Source of the DNA: Cyanoderma ruficeps
Taxonomy: Eukaryota > Chordata > Aves > Passeriformes > Timaliidae
Direction: 5' to 3'
Length of the DNA stretch: 64,000 nucleotides
NCBI GenBank assembly: GCA_008694505.1
Contig: VZDJ01007753.1
Location: 23,162,786-23,226,785, forward strand
In this document: positions 21,325 to 35,617 of the stretch, in pieces
Numbering within the stretch: position 1 is the stretch's first letter
How the letters are laid out: the number at the start of each line of letters is the position of its first letter
Notes under the pieces: generated by a model
The model's input: the letters and a program-made list of their open reading frames with translations, nothing else
What the model was told of the DNA's origin: nothing
Database searches by the model: none
Made by a program: the position numbers and the translations under genes

Positions 21325-24300
21325 GGACACACGTGTAAATTTGAACTGATTTATTGAGAAAACTGCAATAATTTTTTTATTAAATAAGTGTGACAATCAA
21401 GTTTTTTTTTCAAGGTGACCACTCAATTGATTACAGAATATTTCCTTAAAAGTTTTTTTCTATTTGTTTGGGATGCAAATTCTAGGTGCTTTTTTTTGCA
21501 AATCTACTTGAAAGAAATGTCAGCCTTTTTTTTTCACTGTCAAAAAAAAACTTTTCAGCATAAGTAATTCCTTTGACCAGTTTGTTTAATTTAGCAATTT
21601 GCCTTTGAAAATTAAAACTTTGTACCTAATCTGTTCTAAATTATTCTTCCACTTAACTATTGAACAGTGCCTTCATGCAAAGTTAATTTCAATGACCATC
21701 TTTGCTATTATTGCTTGAGCCTTAGCAAAGACAATGTAAAATACTCGCCACCTTTTGTCACTTTCTTGGTAATTTAGTGGCTATTGCACACAAAGATAGG
21801 TGTGTGATCAGTGCTGCTACATTTGCGCTCCCTACCCATGAAGCAAGTATTTCTGGCTTGTCTGTGTGAAACAAATGTGGAAATTCATAGCCGACTGCTG
21901 TCCTGACAGAGAATCTTCCAGTACTATTTAGTAACCATAACAATTGTATTTAGTCTGTGTAATCAGCCTAATTTGTTTGCTGTGCTATTCTTACCTTTAT
22001 TGTGGTTGCTCAACTGCTATATGCCATTTAATACTGCTGTTCAAGTCAGGTTCTTGAAACTGTCAATTTTCTTTTTTTTAGCAGCTAACAGTCTGCTTGG
22101 GAAAGGAACATGAATGGTATGAGAACATGACAGGTCTTTCCAATAAGGTGGGCTTGCTTATAAAGTAACCACAGAATGCAATGAGTCTACTGTTACTTCA
22201 ATAAAATGTGATGAAAGCTGCAAACTAATTCGCAGTGATTAACACCTCTATGACATGAGCATCACAGGCCAGATGAGGAAAGAAATGCTGTGGAAATAAT
22301 CCTTGAGCTGAGAGGCAAATGCTTCTGTACCAAATCTCTGTACCAAAAAAATTCTGTGAATGTGTTTTATAAGTTTTTTAACAAAAAACCCCCCAACATA
22401 TATAATTACCTGGTTTGTTCTATCATTAACTGCAATAAAAGAGGGCAGAAACCAGTGAAGTGAAGAAGGGACAGAACAGGTTATGAAGCAACAGTTCTAA
22501 AAATGATTTATTCTTTGAAAAAAATCTTTGTTCATTGAAACTATTGGAGAACTAGATACAAGTTTCATTATTTGGATTTTGACCAGCATCAGAAATGTTA
22601 TTAGACCCATATTGCAGAAAAAAATGATTTTAAGAACATTGATGCATGTCTTTAAAAGCAATATTAAATTAATTTTGATTTACTAATTAAACAATGAGGA
22701 TCAAAATAGAAAAATAGAAGACTGTACTTTGCCATGTAGGTAAAATACTTTTATTAAACATAGTTATTGTTCATATCATCCTGTGAGCATTTACATTTGC
22801 ACAAACCCACTGAGTTCCTGTTGGTTATGTGTGTGTATCTAAGAGAAGAATTTGGTCCAGTCACTTCATTTTCTGTCACAGAAAGGAACCAGGTTACTTT
22901 GATAGGAAAAAACCACGGGGGAAAAAATGAATATATCTGTACAAATTAATTTGATTTAACTACTACAGGATTTGATTTAATGATTAAACATACTCTGTTC
23001 TCTGGTAAAAAAACAGGTACCAGATGGTATGCATAGCAAAATATGTTTGCTCTATACCTGCAGGTTTTGAAGTAAAATATAACCTTCCTAACATCTGGCA
23101 TACCACCTCAGGACATCTGAATGTGCACAAAGTGGACAGATATTATCAGACTACAGAAGGCTATGTGGAGTAGATTTAATCTTAATTTTATACTGATAGT
23201 GACACAAAATACTGAGCATAGCATAAACAGCATACCATAAAATATCAATTCCATGCAACATTTTACATCTAATTTGTAGATTGTCAGTTGTGCAACACCA
23301 AGTTTCCTAGAATAGCCACAATTGTCATATATAATTTATTCTGTAGTTTCCATTGCTAAACAGAAAAATGTACAGAGAGTTATCTAAAAATGTGTTGACA
23401 TGCTGGCTTGTATATAAATAATAAATACTTTTGTATTATTTCCTAAGGGAGCTGTCAGAGAAGAACTCCAACAACCTAGGCTATCTTTTCTTTTTCAGTA
23501 GGGTTGATACACATGACATTGTTGTTCCAGTCAAACACAGGATCTGAATAAGTCCAGAAGCATCAGTAACTTAATAGTCATCTTGTGGAACTGTAAGGAT
23601 ACGTACAGCCCCATTTGAATTACTGAGAGGTTGTGTTCACAGTGCACAGAACAGGAGTATGGAATACTGTAGTGACTTTAAGCCTAGAGTTTGACCTACT
23701 CAGGGCTTTTAACAAGGGTAGCCTTCCCCTTGAACTTCAAGTGTCTCTTCAGAGCATTTCAAACTGGTCAATTCCATGGAATACTGAGTGTCTGCTTTAA
23801 AGGTCCCGATATAGAAATTCTATGACATATAGAATAATACGAACTCATAGGAACTTATGAGATGACATTTCCATACCTATAAAGCGGTCTGAAATATGTA
23901 CATTCCTTTTTTTTTTCCCCTGTTAAATTGGTTAAAGATTTCCTTTGAATAAAGAATTTAGAAAAAATACACCTTTCTTGCATTGTACTTGAGCTATTTA
24001 TTGGATTGACAGCCTAAATAGTCTGTACCCAGAAGTGTGAGAGGAATGAGCAGGCTGACTTCCATGCTGGATTGCATTTGACTCCCTGTTTCAAACAAAC
24101 AGGTGAGGAGCCTGAATTCAAATCTTCAGGGACAAAAGGCAGTACTAGTTTTGCTGCCATGCTGAATGGACTGGAGGAGCCAGTGGAACCTTTCCATGCA
24201 ACTGGTGTTAGATATGTATTCCAAACACCACTCAGATGTCTTGTGCTCTACTATTGGAGTGTCTCAGGTGCTCCAATGCAAAATGACTGAGATGATGTCA

Positions 24301-27300
24301 GGCATTGAAAATAATACATCAAAATCCTGAAGAAAAATCACCAGTCTATACAGTACCTTAAACTGATCAAATATTTGAATGACACCCTGAATCTGAATAC
24401 TTTCCTAAGAGTATGGTTAAATACTTTTCCATGGTGCAGCCTATGCCTTTGGGTATTTATTTGTTCAGTTTTATTAAGTTTAGTAGAAATTAAAGTCTAC
24501 AGTGTATTACATTTTGCAATTTTGTTCATTGGATTTTTTCAGTAATACTATATTTAGTGGAATTGCTTATTTGCAAAACTTTTTTTCCTATGTTCAACCT
24601 GAAAACTAAAAGCTTGAAAACTGTCTTGTCTTTAGGTATGCATTTCTGAGAACTCTAAGTATTGCTCAGAATAGTTGATTTTTGTTCTCTATCACCAGTG
24701 CCTGAAATGATATTTGAAGAGAAACAGAACTGTATATCAGAATGTTTTTCCCTCTTCCTTGTATTCTCCTTGTAGTCTTGATAAATTTTGTTGACGGCAC
24801 CTATCTCAGATATTGTATAATATCTGTATTTCTAAGAATGACCATCTGACATTTGCACTAAATAATGTGCCATTTATAAATGAATCAGAACAGTTTAGCT
24901 CAGTACAGAACCTAATCAATATAGAAAGAAACATTGCACTCAGAAATGTTGTTCTGATACAGACTCTACAAGAAGCAGCAGTTTTCCTTTATAATGGTAG
25001 GAAAAAATGGATATCAGATACACACTATGTGAACACCTCCAGTCTTTTTACAATTTTCCCAAATCCACTATGCAGAATAGTCTGCAACAGTTATGACATT
25101 TTAATGATTAAAATCAAGGCTGATCCATCTGAAGCCTGGTTCTGCTGAGTGCGTTTGTTTATATTTTGGTTTCATTTCAGTTTAATGTAAAAGAAGAGGG
25201 ATTCACATGTGCATTTTCTGTCCTTCACCACAGCTGGAAGAGTAGGCACTGTCAGCTGCAGTCCACTGTCAATCTGGAAACCTGCCATTCTGCTGAGAAA
25301 AGGCTTATGGTTGGTCTAACGTTGCAGTTTCTTGGGGGCAGGTGGCCTTGTGGGCCAGAACACTGGTCTGCTGAATGACAAGCATTGGTTCTCAGTGAGC
25401 CATTTCAAAGATTTGTTTTAGGACATTGCTTATTCAAGCAAGTTATGTAAATAACTGGCAAAAAAAAAAAAAGGATGAATGAAGGCATGGGCAGCCCAGT
25501 AGACTGAGTTATTTTGCTCACTCAACAGTCACTAAAAGCTAAGAGGGAGACAGAGAAGCAGTCTGACTCCTCTTCAGGGTTCAGCTTTGTGTCTTGACCC
25601 TCAGAAGCAATATTCTGAGCCTGGGCAGAGTGGAATGCTGATGCTTTGCATCCTTCAAATGCACTTCTGTTTCTGCTCCCTTTTGAAGAATATGAGCTCA
25701 TCTGACGTTGTGAGTTGTCCTGTCTCCTCTGAACTGTGGAGAAGACTTGTGACCTTTCAGGTGTGTAAGAGACCTGTTCTGATGACAGCATGTGATTGAA
25801 GAAAGGCAATCAAAGAGGTAATGGTAGCTCCATATGAAAAACATGCACCTTTCTTTTGGGAAAATATCTCTGTGAGGTGGAAATGTTAACTGTTGTAACT
25901 TGTCCATTACAATTTTGAAACTGTAGACCCAGATTCATAACATCTGTGTCACATTGTTAACTGGACAAAAATCTGTCCTTGCACTTTATCTCAGTGTGAC
26001 TAACAAGGTTGCTAAACTTAATTATTGAGCTAATGTGCTCCTAGCAGGCCAAAGAATGAAGGTAAGACAGGTATATTTGGTAGGTTAGGGTTGACGTATT
26101 TCCTGTGTTTAAAAAAAAAGAGAAATTCATGTTATCGCAATCCATTCTTCTGGACAGAAATTAACTGGTGTGTCTGTGAATTTTAATAATAGATGACACA
26201 AGTGCATATTTACTGGGTAATTCCCACCTCATCTATTATCTAAAAGATGCAAAAGTATCCCCAAGTAAGAGTGGCCTGATGTAGGTCTGGGGAAATTCGA
26301 TTTTTTTGTAATAAAAATAGCAAGGCCAAGTGTGAAGGCATGGGTTTCGTGGTGTTTAGAAGGAGACACATTCCCTTGATCTGTTTTAAGACCCATTTTC
26401 TAATGACTTGGATTGGAGGATAAATTCTACTACATCGTACTCAAACTAAACACTAAAGCAAACATAAGCAAAAGGTGATAGCAGAAGCAGGACTGGAAGG
26501 ACTACTAGCAATTAATAGTCTCACATAGGAAAAATAACCATATAAGGTTAAGAATAAACTCTGTTTGAATTGAAGATACAGGAAGCGTATATGGACTATT
26601 CTGGCTTTATCATCTTCCCTCCTGTAATTCTAAGAGCTTATCTGAAAATATTTACCCAACTTCCCCTTTATTCCAGTTATTCTTTCTATGACAGGACATA
26701 TGTATAGAAGTTGAGGTACCTTCCCAGACCGTGTGAAAAATGTAAGTTTTCAAAGCAATACACCTTTTAACATTCTGAATTTAGCATCTAGACTAAAAAT
26801 CATAAAAGTAAGCTGTTTATAGGGGTCTGGAGTCTAAGGGAACAAGAGGTTTGAAACATGATATGTATGCAATAAAAAAATAAGCAGAAAGTAAATTGCA
26901 TTGATGGTTCTCATTGAGATAATCAGAAAGTCAAGATTATGAAAATCAGGTCTTGATTTTGTAAAAGATCAGAAGCGAGGCACAATGGATTGCATCTCAG
27001 CATCAGGCACAGTGGGGACCTCAGTTAGAGAAGCTAATACAAAGAGCAAGGAAAAGAAGACAGTAAATAGATATTTCTATATCAGATTGCATGAAATCAC
27101 ATATTCAAAATCTGCCTAATCTCTTAGTAGCCAAAACATGAAGAAATTGAATGCTGATAAAGTGTAACATGAGTCTATAGTGAGAAATGTTTTCACTCTT
27201 CCTTTCCATAATATTTTAGAGGAATGCATGAGCCAAAGATGTATCTTTTTAATATATTTTTATGTTAGTTATGATTTAAAAACACTGTTTTAATATTTAA

Positions 27301-30300
27301 TACTGAAAAATGACTTGACTGGCTAAACTGTATACAGTAAATTAATTAGAAAGCAAAGGGGCAAGGAATACTTAAAATCCTGGCTCAGGATAATGGATAG
27401 TTCAGAGGAAAAAAGAGGATGGTATAAGCTCCTTAAAATCCCTGGATTACAGAATAAACTTTTTTTTTTTCCCTCTCCTTTAAAATTGCTGATTCATAAA
27501 AGTAAGTGCATATTAAACTCCTATAGTTTAAAATTATCTTATGTGCTATTTGACATTTTCAACTAGCTCTTGCAAGCTCTTTGTAAACCATCCTGACTGA
27601 AACAGATGGATGTGTAATTCAAATAATGAGCTGGATCCACTCCCTGTAGCAGTCAATTATGCAGGGTTTTTCAGTATAGTATTCAAGAGACTAAGATCTT
27701 CTCTATATATAGATTACCTGAAATGACCTTGCCTATGCAGTGTCAGAGCCAAAACAGAACAGTAGGATCTGTATCTTGCTGCATTTTTAAAAGCTCAAAC
27801 TGATTAAGAGCTATTGCATGTGGCATTTGCACTTAAATTGTTCCCAGTACTTAGCACTCTGATCTTTTAATGTGATACTTTGTCTCTAGGTAAACTGCCC
27901 AGAGACATCTGATGTCTGAACATTGAATGCCACGCAAGGACTCCGAATAACACTGTATTGTGCTGAGGAAATGATGGCAGTGAGGGAATGCATGTTCATC
28001 TCATTAACAACAAGTGATAATCTCTTAATAGTGAGAACTCATGGACGAGATTTAATTTGCTTCTAGCACTGAAAATGAAATTGTCTAAGGACCTGTCAAG
28101 TGGTGTGTGTACAGTGTTCATCAAAAGTATTACACAGAGACTGCTCTTCCTCTGTGCTTGTCAACACGCACTCTGGACCAGGTAAAACCATAAAAACCTT
28201 TACTTGGAAAAGCATTTGACTAAGTGCTGTGGGAATTTTCCTTGATCTGTACTGAGGTATCAATGACAAAACTCTAGCAAATTGTGTCATAGGGTTGGAA
28301 CACCTCGTTAACATACAAAGTGAAGATGTTGAGGTTGGATAGGGGCCTCACTACTGCTTACAGACATCAGATTCATCAAGAATTATCATGGGAAAGAGAT
28401 ATGCTACTTGCCTTTGGCTTGCAAAGCTCCATCGATAGTTCAATGTGTGAGTTTCCAAGGTAAAACCTAGAAAGCCTCATGAGGCTGTGTGGTGGGCTGG
28501 AGCTATACCACACTCATGGAACCACTTGGCTGCTGCTAAAAAGAAAACTTCTTGCCCATTGCAGAGCAGCTCGAAAAGTGAGAAGCGCAATTATTTCTAT
28601 TCTGTTTTGTATAGAAATATAGAAATATCTGTTGGTATGCAGATATAAACACTAATTGTATGTGGCTGCAGTCAAAATGATGTGAAATTGAAGAATGGGA
28701 GGAAGTTGAAATCTGGATCTGCAGTTAAAAATAGCCTTGAAGCTCAACTTTTGCAAAGTGATAAGGTATAATATGCTAGAATTCTGATGAGTTTAAATCT
28801 CTCGTTCTCTTCATGAAGGGACATAGAAAGTCTGGAATTCCTGTGTTGCATGATATCAGTGAAATAATTTGTCTGTACAACTTAAAGTTTTCAAATAGTT
28901 TGGCATATATGAAATGCTCAAATATACTGTGCTGATTAAACAAAGATACTGTTATGCTCTGACTTACCACATAAACACAATTAACAATTGTATTGGTGCA
29001 CTTTGAAAGTACTATGACATATTTGTTGCTTGTATAAGTGTTGAAAAGAACATTTATAGCAAATGGAAGGAAAAGCAGAGCAAATAAGACAAAGTATTTT
29101 TATTCCTCTTTATTTTGGAATGAGAGGCATCACTTTAATTTTTGGCTTGCTATAGAACCATTGCTTTAGTTTTTTCTAGTTCTCTTAATACTGTTCCATC
29201 ATTCAGAGTAACTAGCACTTTTAGAGTGTTGTAGGTGTTTCCATCCATTTCAAGTTGTGCTTTTCACTTTTTTAAGCAAAACTTGGAATTTTTCAGACAG
29301 GGCATCAAGAAATTTAAAAACAATCAAGACTTCTCCATTGAAAAATGGGTTAGAAAAAGAGAGTATTTCCTCATTCCTGTCCTTTGTTCTTCCCTGTGCC
29401 TGGGGAAGGGTTGATTCATATTCCAGAACTATCCTGCACTAGAAAGGCTATCCACTGTTAGCATTAAATTCAACCCACATAAAAGAGTTTATTTGAAGGA
29501 GATCACTTCATTCCCCCTCACTCTGCAGTGTCTTCTCTGGAGATGGGCCAGAAGTTTGATGTAGGAGAGAAGAGGGAACTAGGGGTATGTGTGTGACTTT
29601 AAGAGGGGGGCATATAAAGGTCAGAGTTTGGAACATCTAAATCAGGGGGATACAAATTCTTGCTCTTGTATCACTTCTGACAGTTTTGACATACTAGTGC
29701 AGAAGAACTGATTAGCTAAATTCTCTGCCCTTAGTATTTAACATGAGAAGGGAAAAAACAGCGCTCCAAACTGGGTTTGCAGTAAACGGTATGGACTATG
29801 ATAATTTATTTCTGCTCCATTTTGCTTCTGACAATCTATTTACTTTTCCTAGAGAAGAAAGAGACATGTACTAACAATGTGAACCTTCTATGAGTTCTAC
29901 TAGAAAGTTACCTAGTAGGTATGAAATAGAATCTGTTTGAGTGACTTTTTATTATGAATGGTCAGTTATAAAAAAAATGGTGGGCCTAGAAAAACTGTGA
30001 CCTTTTTCAGTAGCTGTGAGGCTGATGCTGATTAAATAAGAAGTGACAAAAATTAAAATTTTTGCTAACATCTTTCTTGAAAAGAAAATAGCATTTCAGG
30101 AGGTGTAAAAAAGTACATTTGCTCACCATTTTTCCACCCTTCAAGCCTGCTTTCATCTTTATCCCACATCTGTGTGAAGGGTCTGTAGTTCTCATATGCT
30201 GATGGTGATGCTTTCAGGTTTCTTTTAGTTTGGATGGGGTGCAGCTCCTCCCACAGCAAATTACATGAAACGATGATATGCCACATTCCTTTTGCATTTG

Positions 30301-31429
30301 TACCACATAAATAGAACAACACAGATGGATTTATGCTGCCTTATGATACAGTCTTTTGCCTAACAATAGATTTTTTCCTTAGCAGCTGGTAAAGCAGGAG
30401 TTTCATTGTCATATCTGCTTATGCTCATTTATGTAAAGTGGCATAACTAAGGTCTGCTGAGGACTGGGCCATCTAAATGTTCGCTAAATCACATTCCTTG
30501 TATGGTCTCTGTGACACTGAATGACAAATTATAGATAACCACCTCGGTAGTATAGGATGTAAGGCTCCAACAGTCCACCTGTTGGTGCCAAAAATGACCA
30601 GTTTGAGCATAAATAAATAAATGCACATAGAAAATTTATTATTTGGATTTTTGTTCTCATATTAGCCTATGTTTTTGAAAATCGAAAATGAAAATCCTTC
30701 AGTAATTTTTTTTGTTGTTCTTGTGTAGATTTCTGGTGTTGTCAGATGAAGAAATCCTTAATGCAACCCAGTTCCACCATTTCTTTTATTTGAGAAAGGA
30801 GAAAACTCATCCTTTTTATTGGTTCAGGCATTGTTATAAAGTAAAAGGAAGTTCTGTTATGGAGTCCAGTGAGGTCGGTCATAAAACATTGGTTATTGCT
30901 TTCTATTTATTCTTTATTGTTTCATACCAGGGCATTTTTCTGGAATTTGCTGTAACTGGGGTGAAGTCTTCGGATTAGATTTACTGCTTTACAGTCACCA
31001 TATCCTTGATTGACCCCTTCCATTCGCAGTGCTTGAATTTCCTTTTCAAAGCAAATGACTCTCAAATTCTGCCCTCCATCTAGTTTTATAGCTGTGACTG
31101 TCTCTTGGGCGTCCCTTAAGAAGTTGCTGGCTTTGTTTTTTCCATATTCTTTCTCTCCACTATAGCTGAGAATTCCATGCACTCAGGAGAGTGTGCCCCT
31201 GCCATCTATTTGCCTTCCATGTTGTGCTGCCCTTATTTTTAAGTTCCTGCAGCTGATTTTGAGATGTAAAAAGGAATATTATAAATATGTGAAAATATTT
31301 TCTTCTTTTTAATAAACATTTTTCCAGAATGTTTATAAACCATTTTAGAACGTTTGACTGCAGTTTTCTCTAGACCAAAAATACCCCTTTTATTTAAACA
31401 GTAAAATGTAAACTGTCATGAACATAGTA

Positions 31430-32366
31430 TTATTGTTTATCCTATTCATCAGTACCTTGGGTGAAGGTGCAGATCCCTCCTCAGCAAGTTCACTGGTGGC
31501 ACCAATCTGGGAGGAGTGGTCAATACCCCAGAGGGCTGTGCAGCCCTGCAGAACCTTGACAGGCTGGAGAGATGGGCAGAGAGGAACCTTCTGCAATTCA
31601 GCAAAGGCAAGGGCAGAGACCTGCACTTGGGGAAGAATTACCCCAGCACCAATACTGGCTGGGGGTTGACCTGCTGAAAAACAGCTCTGTGAAAGTGGTT
31701 CACAGAGAAGGATCTGGATGTCTTGGTGGAAAACAAACTCTCCATGAGCCAGCAGTGTGCCCTGGTGGCCAAGAAGGCCAGTGATTAGATTTGCTACATT
31801 AGGAAGAGCATGGCCAGCAGGTCGAGGGAGGGAATCCTGCCCTTCTACTCAGCCCTGTTAAGGTCACATCGGGAGTGCTGCATCCAGTACTGGGCTCCTC
31901 AGGACAAGAGAGTCATGGAGCTACTGAAGCAGGTCCAGTGAAGGACGGCTGATGAGGGTACTGGAGCATCTCTCTTGTGAAGAAAGGCTGAGGGAGCTGG
32001 GCCTGTTCAGCCTTGACAAAGGCAGCTGAAAGGGAACCTAATAAATGTCTGTGAGTATCTGAAGGGAGGGTATCAAGATGATTGTGCCAGGCTCTTCTTG
32101 GTGCTGCCAAGCAGCAGGACAAGAGGCAATGGACAGAAAGTTTTGCATGAATAATAAGATAAAATCCTTACTTTGTGTGTGTGACTGAGCACTGGAACCA
32201 GTTGTGCAGAGTGGTTGTGGAGTCTCCTTCACCAGAGATATTCAAGACCCATCTGGAAGCAATCCCATGCAATGTGCTCTACAATGTCCCTGCTTGAGCA
32301 GGGAGGTTGGAGCAGATGACCCACTGTGGTCCCTTCCAACCTTACCCAGTCTGTGATTCTGTGAAA
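31430..32366 (+). mobile_element. CR1 LINE fragment (ORF2 C-terminal part and 3' end)
   Basis: The sequence follows the CR1 layout: the region after the reverse transcriptase catalytic motif (CTCAGCAAGTTCACTGG), the C-terminal coding part (CATGAGCCAGCAGTGTGCCC; GCATGGCCAGCAGGTCGAGG), then a 3' UTR ending GTGATTCTGTGA near 32366. The 5' end is truncated and the frame is broken by stops and small deletions. Open frames inside it are remnants, not host genes. Confidence 0.92.
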
Positions 32367-35300
32367 AAGAGAAAGTATTCTAGAAATATGTTTCCCCAAG
32401 TTGTGACAGCTATTGAAAATGGAAACGTTCCCCCTGTTCAGTCAGCAATTACTTAAATTATTAAGTGCAACACTAAAAAAACCACTAACAGAACATATGA
32501 AGTGGAAAATTGTTTTAAAATATTTTTCTTTAAGTTTATTGTTTATTAATATTGACTTCACATCAAAAGCAACATATTTAAAATAATCACATTAGATAAT
32601 TGTACATTTTCCAGTGAAATATTAGAATTGTTTTTGCTAAGAAACATTTTTATGCCCTAAAAAAAATAAAACCCCTTAATTTGACAGATTTGTGAAAGCC
32701 GTGTTGCTTGGGACTTTGGCAACAATCACCTCAGTCTAACCTCTGGTTCAGGACATCTTTAAAGTGCAGACTGCTGGAAGCTGAGATGACACATTGGGAA
32801 AGTGTAGCTTTTGTATTCATGGCCTGTACATCTTGTAAAGGTCATGTATTTAGGTTAACAAAGTTTTACTTGGGGCAGTATCTGTATTTACTCTTTTAAG
32901 AATTATCCTTACATATATGAATATATACAGATAGATGTATAATCTGGTTCCAATATGATATTTTGTGATGCAAACCAATATCAACATTAATGTCCCACAA
33001 TTTATGATCTTTATTTCTCTCATGACCTTTATCCAAAACTTAGTCTCCTGTGCTATAAATTACATGATACATGATAAGATTTGCACTTCTTTCTGTCTCC
33101 AGGTCCTTGGTTCTAAAGTAATCTTCATTAAATTTTTTAGACTACTCTTCATGCTTCCCTGCTACTTCAGTTTCTTCCTCCAGTTTCTGGCTTCTCCTCA
33201 TTCTTCAAAGTCTTGTACTTTGCTGGCTTCAGTCTGTCTTTCATTAGTAGCCCTTTGGATTCCATCTGTTTCATAAGTCACATCTCTGCCATAAGTCACT
33301 TCACTCGGTATGGAGATCTGCTCCTGAGCCTGAGTATGTTAAATTACTTACATGTACTAGATCACTGCCTACTACCTTTGGTCAAATTTTGGCATTGAAA
33401 TAAATTTTTGCTGTCTTTTGAGGCAAGAAATATAATGAAATGGTGCTCATACAAGATATGTACCTCAACTTTACACAGTGTCAGCTGCTTTTCAGAAGTC
33501 AGTGCACAGCCTTGCCTTCTTCTGGGCCATGACTGACTTAAAATAGATGTCTCTTGCTCTAGAGCATGACACAGCTTTGACAACAGAAGTGAAATTCATG
33601 CTGACTGCAGGAGTGATGAATATCAAGCTGTATCAGAGGAGCAACATGCCACATCCTTTAAACTAATCCTTATGGATCATGCCTGGCTCTACCACCCGTC
33701 CACCCAGTTTGTGCATGCCCTTTGTTCTTGTTGGAAAATCACAAGAAGCTGAATCACTCTCACTTCTTTGGTGGAAAGTAAGAAGCCTTCAGCTCTACTG
33801 GTGACACTGGCTTTATTATTTAACTTCATTTTATCCTGTGATATCAAGCTCAAACAATAGATTGACATTTCTATAAGATTCCTATTGAAGTTCCTGTTTC
33901 TGCTTATATGAATAAGATAAATTAGGAGTACTTATCTCTGTACTGTTCAAAATAGACCAGCTAAATGCTAGGTGGCTACTGGAAATGATTTTTGTAAAGT
34001 TTAACTCCTGAACCATTCCAGTTTAACAGTGCTGTAGCTGTCTTGCCAAGAGAAAAGTAACATTTCTTAGACTGGTTTCTCAAAGGCGATGGGCTTATGC
34101 AAGCAGAATGTCTATCTACTGAGCCTATTCCTCTCCTAACAGTTATTTACCCTACAGAGTGATTTCGAAAAGGATAGAAAAATCCCAGAGACAATTAATA
34201 TCCTAGAAGTTTTGAGAATATTAACAGAGGGAAGACAAGAGCTCCCACTGCCAGACTTTCTATCTATTTAAGAATAACTCCATGGCCAATCAGTGCAAAT
34301 GCAGCTGGTAAAGGCCACAGCTCATGCTGTCTCTTCCCCCAGTGGAGGGTTCAAAGGAAGACAGAAGGAACTGTAATCATCATAATAAGGTAAGCAGCAG
34401 GAGAGAGACTGGGATAAAGGTTACAAATCTGCAGGAAACCACATTTTTGCAGTTCTACTGCTCCTGGGACAAATTGTCTTCTGGCTTTTCAGGGTCTTTT
34501 TTTTCATAAGAAATATATTATTTCTCTGAGTCCTTCTGTCACAGTTTCCCTCACTATTTTAGGTGTCAAAGCTTAGGTGTCAGTACCTATTTCATTCGTC
34601 AGAGTTTTCATGCATACATTTTCATTCTGACTGATAGCTCTAATATATCTGTAATACAAGTAGAGGAAACATTCTTATGATACCATGGCATAATAATCAG
34701 AGCAATCCTGGACTGCAAGCAGCTGCTGTCATGATTCTTAACTGTAAACAAATGATACTGTTTCTTGAGGACACAAGATGGTGTCTTAAGCTATTTTTAT
34801 TTATTGCTTTAAAATGAACCTTTCAGAAACATCAAGAAGTTTTGCTGTTTAAAGCGAACACACTGCCGATAATGCAAGAAATGAATGAAAATACAAGTAA
34901 CAGAAATACAGAAGGCATACAATCCAGTTTATAAAAGATGAAGATGTAATGGTTATAAATTCATTCAGTAAAAAATTTCCTCAAACTAGACACAAACACA
35001 GGAATTAGAGAAATGCAAAAAGGAGCATATACTGCAGAATATAAAATGGATTAGCTGCAATGTGCTAATAACATTTTTATTAGTAACTATTAAAAATTAC
35101 AATAATGTAGCAGCAAGGAGTCTTTGCCAGGGGTGGAACCTCAGGTTGAATCACAGGCAGCAGGGTCTGTTGCTCTCACAAACCCTTTCAGCGATTTTCA
35201 GTGGAAGATGAAAATGCAGCAGGGATACTGGGGGTGTGCTGGGTAAAAACCCCAGCACAACCCAGCCTTGGCTGAGTTATGTGCAAGGGAGAGCCCACGC

Positions 35301-35563
35301 AGGCAGGTTCCACAGGGCTCGTTCATTCTGCAGCACTGCCTCCTGCAGCCAACACCCCGGCAGCTGTGAAACCACAGAACTGGGCTGTCTTTGTGTGTTT
35401 GATATTTTCAGCCATTTGTGTATTAGCTTTATGATGGATGAGAAAATTGAGGAGTGCAGCAGTGATTTTGAGAGGATGCATAGCTATTTATTTACGGTTT
35501 CTTTAATTTGCACAAGAAATCTAACAGTCATTACCTTTGGCTAGGAACAAGGGAAAATGACTG

Positions 35564-35617
35564 TCAAGTACACACGTTTTCAAGTATTGATCAAGTACAC
35601 GTGTTTTCAGGTATTGT
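35564..35617 (+). repeat. 27-bp imperfect tandem duplication with an E-box
   Basis: Copies at 35564-35590 and 35591-35617 match at 23 of 27 positions. Two adjacent changes give the second copy CACGTG (35598-35603), a palindromic E-box absent from the first. Confidence 0.85.

Larger units (their letters stand above)
14241..31429. other. Intergenic DNA, no gene seen
   Basis: About 17 kb is AT-rich with occasional moderately GC-rich patches, such as about 15270-15560 and 16520-16780. No open frame here shows a known domain, and no transposon is recognisable. It holds microsatellites at 15061-15076, 16451-16482 and 18779-18820, a degenerate repeat at 20076-20120, an A-rich run at 21289-21324 and a 13-base poly-A at 25460-25472. 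Confidence 0.55.

Noticed and set aside
24813..25148. 111-codon plus-strand open frame
   Set aside because: It is one of the longer frames outside CR1 and the island, but it has no recognisable domain, no splice context and random-looking composition.
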